Assembly: GCA_964459995.1 (NCBI GenBank)
Contig: CAYWOR010000020.1
Coordinates: 1-34,336 of the forward strand
From: CAZSHG01 sp964459995
Lineage (GTDB): Bacteria > UBP14 > UBA6098
Length of the DNA: 34,336 nt
Reading direction: 5' to 3'
Below the pieces are notes generated by a model. That model made no database searches and was not told where the DNA came from. It saw only the letters and a list, made by a program, of their open reading frames with translations. Numbering within the stretch: the stretch's first letter is position 1; every line of letters begins with the position of its first letter. The position numbers and the translations under genes were made by a program. Positions 29,730 to 34,336 of this stretch are shown here, piece by piece.

Positions 29730-30391
29730 GGTGTTTTGTAATCGCACAGGGTAGCTATCGGGCATTCGTCGCATTTCGGGTTGCGGGGTTTGCAGAGAGA
29801 TTTACCGAGGGCGATTATGTTCATGTGGAAATCGTGCATGAGGTCGGGGGGGCAGAGTTCGGTCATTCTGCGCTGAGTCTTTTGGGCGGGAGTTTTGTCG
29901 GGGAACCATCCGAGGCGGGGGAGGACACGTTTGATGTGCGTATCCACAGGGAAATAGGGTGCGCCGGTTTGGAAGAGGAGGAACACAGCCGCGGTCTTTT
30001 CGGCTATGCCGTCTTGTTTGATTAGCCACGCAAAGGCCTCCTCGTGGGGGATTTCGAGGAGGAAGTCCGCCGAATATGTGCCATTACGTTCGTGGATGGC
30101 GTCGAGGAGGGATTTTATTCGCGGGGCGCGCTGGTTCATCATGCCTGCGGGCTGGATGGCGTCGGCGATTTTGTCGAGTGGGGCTTTGGCGACGGATTCC
30201 CATGAGGGGAATTTTGCGCGGAGGCTTTTGTAGGCGCGGTCGCGGTTTAGGTCGGTGGTGTTCTGGGACATGAGTCCGGCGACGAGGTGACCGGTGGTTC
30301 CGCCCTCGCGGGCCTGTTTTTCCGGCGCACCGTATCTTTCGAGAAGAAGCGAGTTGGCTTTGACGATATTATTTATGGTGAGTGTGCTCAT
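29726..30391 (-). CDS. nth: Endonuclease III (DNA glycosylase/AP lyase)
   Basis: 221 aa from the ATG at 30391, which overlaps the preceding stop by 4 bp; a longer open frame to 30688 lies inside that gene and is not coding. The helix-hairpin-helix region (IKQDGIAEKTAAVF) has the catalytic Lys132. Catalytic Asp150 is in PYFPVDTHIKRV. The [4Fe-4S] cluster ligands are Cys200, Cys207, Cys210 and Cys216 (C-x6-C-x2-C-x5-C). It removes oxidised pyrimidines and cleaves abasic sites in base excision repair. It has about the usual family length. A nearly identical 3' fragment is present 5 kb away at 24431. Confidence 0.95.
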   Translation of the reverse strand: MSTLTINNIVKANSLLLERYGAPEKQAREGGTTGHLVAGLMSQNTTDLNRDRAYKSLRAKFPSWESVAKAPLDKIADAIQPAGMMNQRAPRIKSLLDAIHERNGTYSADFLLEIPHEEAFAWLIKQDGIAEKTAAVFLLFQTGAPYFPVDTHIKRVLPRLGWFPDKTPAQKTQRRMTELCPPDLMHDFHMNIIALGKSLCKPRNPKCDECPIATLCDYKTP

Positions 30392-30822
30392 ACATCGTTC
30401 CTCACGAAGTATTTGCCTTCGCCCTCGACGAGAATTTCGCCGTTGGGCGCGACAATTTTGCCAATAGCGGTATAGAATTTTCCTCGGGCTTTGGTCATTT
30501 CCGTTTCGATACGGTATTCGCGCCCCGTGGTTACGGGCTTTCGGTAACGAATGGTCAGCTCGGCAGTGAAGAAGTTTTTGGCGAAAGTGCGCCATCCCGC
30601 CCATCCCATGGCCTCGTCGAGGATAGTCGCGGTAATTCCGCCGTGAACGACGCCTTTGTAGCCGCAATGTTCCTCGCGGGGGTGCCATATGGTTTCCGCG
30701 CGGGAGTCTGCGGTCTGGAAAGTGAGGTTGAGACCTTCAGGGTTCGATTCGCCGCAAACGAAGCAGGTGGGGTATTTTGGCGCGGGTTGCCAGTCGAAAA
30801 GTTTATCTTGTTCATCGCTCAT
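30388..30822 (-). CDS. PaaI/YdiI-type hotdog-fold thioesterase
   Basis: 144 aa, ATG at 30822 with no strong ribosome-binding site. The 4HBT core shows HGGITATILDEAMGWAGW (residues about 60-77), the PaaI-type active-site region in which Asp acts as general base, preceded by EEHCGYKGVV. The N-terminal 'CFVCGESNPEGLNL' is seen in a widespread subgroup. It probably hydrolyses acyl- or aryl-CoA thioesters as a housekeeping or proofreading enzyme; the substrate is unknown. It lies between thiE (67-bp gap) and nth (ATGA overlap), so it is co-transcribed with nth. Confidence 0.88.
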   Translation of the reverse strand: MSDEQDKLFDWQPAPKYPTCFVCGESNPEGLNLTFQTADSRAETIWHPREEHCGYKGVVHGGITATILDEAMGWAGWRTFAKNFFTAELTIRYRKPVTTGREYRIETEMTKARGKFYTAIGKIVAPNGEILVEGEGKYFVRNDV

Positions 30823-30889
30823 AATATACAGAATATAAGAGCAATTAGAGCAGTGTCATCCCTTTTTTCGAGATTGTTAAAATCGATGG

Positions 30890-31519
30890 TTAATCCTTCT
30901 TGGCGGCGTCGATAATTCGTCTTAACTCTTTCGCGCTCTTTTCGGGAAATTCCGAGGCCATTATCGCCGATACAACCGCGACTCCGGCACATCCAGTTTT
31001 AATAACATCTGCGGCGTTGTTTGCGTTGATTCCTCCGATACCGACGCAGGGTATCGATACACTTCTCGCTATTTTCGCGGTGCCGCCTAACCCGACAGCT
31101 TCTGGCGTATCCGGTTTTGTCGGAGTTCCCCATACGGGGCTTACCGCAATATAATCCGCGCCACCGTTTTCCGCGAGATGTGCCTCTTCGACACTCGAAA
31201 CCGAGACGCCGATAACTGCACCCTGACCGATTATCCGCCGAACAATTTCCAATGGCAAATCGTTTTGGCCGATATGAACCCCATCCGCGCCGACAGCTAA
31301 TGCAATATCGACCCTATCATTGATTAACACAGGAACTCCGGCAGTTTTTGCGATTTGCATCAGTCTCGACGCCTTCTCTAAAAAAGGTCTCGAGCCGAGG
31401 CTTTTCTCACGGATTTGTATAATCGATACACCGCCGGCAATCGCCTTTTCGATTGTATCGAAAAACCCCCCGCAACAGAAATCGCTATCTGTAACAAGAT
31501 AAAGTGAATAGTCTATCAT
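30890..31519 (-). CDS. thiE: Thiamine-phosphate synthase
   Basis: 209 aa from the ATG at 31519, overlapping the thiM stop by 4 bp; the longer open frame to 31723 is inside thiM. It is a TIM-barrel enzyme with the expected motifs: LYLVTDSDF, QIREKSLGSR, LINDRVDIALAVGADGVHIG, IGVSVSSVEEA, VSPVWGTPTKPD and CVGIGGINANNAADV. It joins hydroxymethylpyrimidine diphosphate and hydroxyethylthiazole phosphate to make thiamine phosphate. It follows thiM directly, giving the thiazole salvage branch; no thiD is present in this window and no other thi gene flanks the pair. Confidence 0.96.
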   Translation of the reverse strand: MIDYSLYLVTDSDFCCGGFFDTIEKAIAGGVSIIQIREKSLGSRPFLEKASRLMQIAKTAGVPVLINDRVDIALAVGADGVHIGQNDLPLEIVRRIIGQGAVIGVSVSSVEEAHLAENGGADYIAVSPVWGTPTKPDTPEAVGLGGTAKIARSVSIPCVGIGGINANNAADVIKTGCAGVAVVSAIMASEFPEKSAKELRRIIDAAKKD

Positions 31520-32319
31520 TCTTCGATCGACACTCTTGTAAGATCCTTTTCCGACATGGAATAAAGAGCGTCCAAGAATGCTATTTCGAAGCTTCCGGGC
31601 GCTTTGGCCTTCTCGAAAGCTATCTCGCCGGCAACTCCGAAAACAGCAAAAGCCGAGACAGTGGCGTTGAAATGCTCCGAATTCGCGCCGATATATGCGC
31701 CGACAGTGGCCGAAAGACCACATCCGGTGCCGGTAACCATCGTCATCATCGGAACACCGTTTCCGACTCGAACCACCCGTTTCCCATCGGTAACAAGATC
31801 CCTCTCGCCGGAGACACCAACAATGGCCTTACGTTCGAGAGCGAGGAATTTCGCACCATCGATAACATCATCCACACCGTGGATTGAATCGACACCTCGG
31901 GTTTTCCCGCCCTGATTGACCAAGGAGTTAATTTCCGAAGCGTTCCCGCGAATCACCCTCACTTCGACATTTGCGAGAATCTTCTGGCATGCTTGCGTGC
32001 GTAATGGTGTAGCGCCAGAGCCTACAGGATCGAGCACAACCGGGATGTCTTTCTTGTTAGCGGCTTTCCCGGCAAGGATCATTGCCTCGATCCATTCATC
32101 GGTTAACGTTCCGATGTTCAATACAAGAGCGTTCGCGAGCGAAACCATGTCCTCGACCTCGTTTATCGCGTGCGCCATCACCGGAAATGCTCCCTGAGCA
32201 AGCAATATATTCGCCGAGGAATTCATCACCACAAAATTTGTGATATTATGGACAAGCGGATGCCCTTTTTTCACTCCAGTGAAGTTGCCAACAACGATAT
32301 CCTGCCATTTTGTAACCAT
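31516..32319 (-). CDS. thiM: Hydroxyethylthiazole kinase
   Basis: 267 aa, ATG at 32319 with a strong AGGAGG (32325-32330). Family motifs are present: HNITNFVVMNSSANILLAQG near residue 24, LNIGTL, LDPVGSGAT, IRGNASEI and the C-terminal TGTGCGLSATVGAY with the conserved Cys. It phosphorylates 4-methyl-5-(2-hydroxyethyl)thiazole for thiamine salvage. It is first of a thiM-thiE pair. No TPP riboswitch is visible in the leader, although this is a common control for these genes; a plain sigma70-type promoter precedes it. Confidence 0.96.
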   Translation of the reverse strand: MVTKWQDIVVGNFTGVKKGHPLVHNITNFVVMNSSANILLAQGAFPVMAHAINEVEDMVSLANALVLNIGTLTDEWIEAMILAGKAANKKDIPVVLDPVGSGATPLRTQACQKILANVEVRVIRGNASEINSLVNQGGKTRGVDSIHGVDDVIDGAKFLALERKAIVGVSGERDLVTDGKRVVRVGNGVPMMTMVTGTGCGLSATVGAYIGANSEHFNATVSAFAVFGVAGEIAFEKAKAPGSFEIAFLDALYSMSEKDLTRVSIEE

Positions 32320-32388
32320 TAAAACCTCCTAAAAACTATATTACAACCATGCAAATTCACGATAGTTCCACAATGAACTACGAAAGGA

Positions 32389-32417
32389 ATTATAAAACAA
32401 GCCGTCGAGGCACGCAA
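32389..32417 (-). promoter_or_regulatory. Probable promoter of thiM-thiE
   Basis: Minus strand TTGCGT (32417-32412) and TATAAT (32394-32389), 17-bp spacer, leader of about 60 bases. Confidence 0.6.
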
Positions 32418-32524
32418 GCTCTTTTTCCCGCGAAAAAACGAATCCTATTTCGATAATTCTACTTGCAGTTTCAGAAATTCCAACTTAGCTTAATAATATT
32501 GATAACTTAATCTTTGGAGGACGA

Positions 32525-33046
32525 ATGAAAAGAGCTATCCTGTTGATATTAATCGGCGTTGTCTTGATGAGCGCTTCATCCATTGCCCGAAAACCGCCGA
32601 ACGAGGTTTTCTATCCAGTAACTATCGATAAACTCGGCGAATTCATCACCGCGATGGAATACAAATACGACAAAATAACAACTTCCGAAGGCGGAGAGAG
32701 GCTCAATTTCCGCATCAAGGGCGATAATGGAGTTTATGACGTCAATGTTCTGCTTTTCGAGTCCATCGACATTGTCTATATCTATGTTGGAAAATACCTT
32801 AACCTTCCGCTCGAAGATGAACTCACAGGTTTCATGCTAAGCTATCTAATGACCAAGAACTGGGAGCTGACCTTCGGCAAACTCGAGTGGGATATCAACG
32901 ACGGCGAGGTTCGCCTCAGCCACACACTTCCAATCGACGACGGCATGTCCAAGCAGACGTTTCAGGCCTATCTAAGCACACTGATGAATGTCGCGGATAA
33001 CCTTATCCCAGACCTTCGCGAGGCAATGGATAGCTTTAGCGAGTGA
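32525..33046 (+). CDS. Secreted YbjN/T3S-chaperone-like protein, unknown function
   Basis: 173 aa, ATG at 32525 with GGAGG at 32516-32520. Signal peptide residues 1-21 (AILLILIGVVLMSASSIA). The remainder alternates strands and helices in a pattern resembling YbjN or type III secretion chaperone folds. Strands NFRIKGDNGVYDVNVLLFE and VYIYVGKYLNLP are followed by helix EDELTGFMLSYLMTKNWELT, then strands and the closing helix FQAYLSTLMNVADNLIPDLR. These folds bind partner proteins. An exported version is unusual for the family, so the assignment is tentative. It is transcribed alone and ends in a strong terminator. Confidence 0.75.
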   Translation: MKRAILLILIGVVLMSASSIARKPPNEVFYPVTIDKLGEFITAMEYKYDKITTSEGGERLNFRIKGDNGVYDVNVLLFESIDIVYIYVGKYLNLPLEDELTGFMLSYLMTKNWELTFGKLEWDINDGEVRLSHTLPIDDGMSKQTFQAYLSTLMNVADNLIPDLREAMDSFSE

Positions 33047-33066
33047 AGTCCTGTAGTTGAGTTTCG

Positions 33067-33091
33067 AGGCGGGTTTTTGCCCGCCTTTTTT
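33067..33091 (+). terminator. Rho-independent terminator
   Basis: AGGCGGG (33067-33073) pairs with CCCGCCT (33080-33086), followed by six T. Confidence 0.88.
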
Positions 33092-33121
33092 ATTCTAATC
33101 GCTAATTATTGTTTTCTGTTC

Positions 33122-33149
33122 TTGACTTAGGCTAATTATGTTGTATCTT
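33122..33149 (+). promoter_or_regulatory. Possible promoter of the second LVIVD gene
   Basis: TTGACT (33122-33127) and TATCTT (33144-33149), spacer 16 bp, 33 bp before the start codon. Confidence 0.45.
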
Positions 33150-33182
33150 TCAGAAGATTGAAAGATGAAAGGGGCAATATTT

Positions 33183-34316
33183 ATGAAAAGCAATATTATA
33201 CGGGTGGTTGTTTTCCTTCTCTCAATAGGCACGGCCTTTACAGCCGATAGCATGAATGTTTCTCTTATCGGCAGAGCTATGCACGGTGTCTGCAATGCAG
33301 TCGTCGTCGAGGCTGAATACGCTTATGCCGGTGCGGGGGAGCAATTTCGAATCGTTAATATCGCCCATCCCGATTCGCCCTTGGTCGCTGGAAAGTGCTA
33401 TCTTCACGGCAACATCAACGACATAACCAAGAACGGTCATATTATCTACGCGGCAACCAATAAAGGCCTTTACATCATCGATGTAACCTATGCCGACACG
33501 CCAACCGTTTTGGGCTATATAGACGGAGCAAGCGCTTTAGCGCTATTCTACATTGACTCCCTCGTTTTCCTCGCCTCTGGCAACGAAGGCGTTAGGATTA
33601 TAGATGTCTCCGATCCCACTTCGCCGTTAGAGATCGGATACTACACTTCGTGGGGGACAGTATATGATGTCTTTGTTGTAGATTCGCTTCTCTACATCGC
33701 AAATGGCATAAATGGCATGATTACTTTGAATGTTTTAGATCCGACTCTTCCGCTTATTGCGGGGTGGCTCCCAACATCTGATGCGCGCTCGGTTGTTGTC
33801 GAGGGCAATTATGCTTACATTGGCGATGGTGGTGCAGGCATCAAAATCGCCGACCTCACAGATACTTTTTATCCATTATTAATTGCGTCAGTGCCCTTAA
33901 CCGATGTTTCTCTCGACATTGCAAAAGAGGATAACAGGCTATATGTGGCCCAAAATTACGAAGGTTTAAAAATTATCGATGTCGAAAATCCTGCTACGCC
34001 GTTGTTGATTGGAGAATTTGAAATTTCGAACAAAGCAGTTAGAGTCTATCCCGACTTTCCATATGCCTACATTGCTGAAATCGAAAATGGCTTCCGAATT
34101 GTCGATGTCTCCGATCCGGCTGATATCGAAAACATCGCCCTTTTTGGCCGAAGCGACAATGCTAAGGCTGTCGCAATAGACAGCCTTGCCTCTGCCGGTT
34201 TGTATGCCTATGTCGCCAATGGTCAGCACGGTCTGACAATCGTCAACATCGACGATCCGGCTAATCCATATATCACAAGCACTTGTACTGCCCCCCAAAA
34301 GTCAAGGGTAAATTAA
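33183..34316 (+). CDS. Secreted LVIVD-repeat propeller protein, probably cut short by an insertion sequence
   Basis: 377 aa from the ATG at 33183, preferred over the ATG at 33165 because AAAGGGG lies between them at ideal distance. Signal peptide residues 1-20. Six to seven diverged LVIVD repeats fill the protein, for example GLYIIDVTYADTPTVLGYI, GVRIIDVSDPTSPLEIGYY and GFRIVDVSDPADIENI. The last recognisable repeat ends NIDDPANPYITS. The frame then reads TCTAPQKSRVN and stops, which is not family-like. The DNA there (from 34284) resembles an IS3-family terminus. Related proteins usually continue into a sorting or 'GWNLL' domain, which is absent here, so the gene is likely disrupted. Confidence 0.8.
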   Translation: MKSNIIRVVVFLLSIGTAFTADSMNVSLIGRAMHGVCNAVVVEAEYAYAGAGEQFRIVNIAHPDSPLVAGKCYLHGNINDITKNGHIIYAATNKGLYIIDVTYADTPTVLGYIDGASALALFYIDSLVFLASGNEGVRIIDVSDPTSPLEIGYYTSWGTVYDVFVVDSLLYIANGINGMITLNVLDPTLPLIAGWLPTSDARSVVVEGNYAYIGDGGAGIKIADLTDTFYPLLIASVPLTDVSLDIAKEDNRLYVAQNYEGLKIIDVENPATPLLIGEFEISNKAVRVYPDFPYAYIAEIENGFRIVDVSDPADIENIALFGRSDNAKAVAIDSLASAGLYAYVANGQHGLTIVNIDDPANPYITSTCTAPQKSRVN

Positions 34317-34336
34317 GAGAGTATTTTTGTTGACGT
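34284..34336. mobile_element. Possible left end of an IS3-family (IS150-group) insertion sequence
   Basis: From 34284 the sequence reads TGTACTGCCCCCCAAAAGTC and continues AT-rich (AAATTAAGAGAG). IS150-group elements begin with TGTACTGCACCC-like inverted repeats, from memory. It coincides with the point where the LVIVD reading frame loses its family pattern. Only 53 bases are visible and no transposase is in the window, so this is tentative. Confidence 0.45.

Noticed and set aside
30392..30688. N-terminal extension of nth by 99 residues
   Set aside because: The extension is out of frame with, and fully inside, the thioesterase gene. It is Arg-rich, and the endonuclease III fold begins after the ATG at 30391.
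31520..31723. N-terminal extension of thiE
   Set aside because: It overlaps thiM in another frame, and ThiE homology begins at MIDYSLYLVTD.
32320..32524. TPP riboswitch upstream of thiM
   Set aside because: No CTGAGA / ACCTGA / GGATAATACC-type core was found on the minus strand in this stretch.

Overview
The window comes from a Gram-negative bacterium. It encodes TonB/ExbB/ExbD, a TolC-type outer-membrane channel, a TonB-dependent receptor and lipoproteins. At least six secreted proteins end in, or run into, a type IX secretion (T9SS/Por)-like C-terminal sorting domain with the hallmark 'AHPNPFNS' strand, 'VEIYDVNGR' strand and 'SGVYLVRA' strand. This combination, with LVIVD, FG-GAP and PPC domains and moderate GC, fits an FCB-superphylum lineage or a neighbouring candidate phylum (Cloacimonadota/WOR-3-like). 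That placement is inference: the window holds no rRNA or other phylogenetic marker and no T9SS machinery.

Layout. 1-1177 (-) is a secreted LVIVD-type propeller protein that runs off the left edge. 1385-3445 (+) is a C10 (streptopain-type) cysteine protease with PPC and sorting domains. 3629-6569 (+) is a TonB energy-transduction cluster: exbB, two exbD, tonB, a terminator, then a second tonB. 6797-12655 (+) is an efflux operon behind a near-consensus sigma70 promoter: TolC-like channel, MacA-like adaptor, MacB-type ATPase and two separate FtsX/MacB-type permeases. 12785-15849 (+) holds a secreted protein of unknown function, two small membrane-associated proteins, a cupin and a DUF1573 lipoprotein. 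15915-17540 (-) is a metzincin-like secreted protease. 17686-21400 (+) is a cobalamin-riboswitch unit: the riboswitch, a BtuB-like receptor and a secreted beta-propeller with a sorting domain. 21475-22892 (-) is a calcium/sodium antiporter and a conserved protein of unknown function. 23012-29673 (-) is a cluster of surface proteins (LVIVD propeller, GH18 chitinase, FG-GAP protein, 50-residue-repeat protein), interrupted by a 3' fragment of nth. 29726-32319 (-) is housekeeping: nth, a PaaI-type thioesterase, thiE and thiM. 32525-33046 (+) is a small secreted protein. 33183-34316 (+) is another LVIVD propeller that appears to be cut off by the end of an IS3/IS150-type insertion sequence.

How the genes may work together. 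The TonB/ExbBD cluster could energise the B12-regulated receptor. The propeller translationally coupled to that receptor resembles BtuG in role: a surface propeller that hands cobalamin to BtuB. Here it would be exported by a T9SS-like route rather than as a lipoprotein. The other sorting-domain proteins look like a secreted degradative and adhesive set.

The most unusual structural signal is a family of palindromic DNA elements with GTAGGGG/CCCCTAC ends, plus a second 'VIPAKAGIQ'-encoding family. They sit in frame inside the loops of four sorting domains, at the same loop positions in paralogous genes.
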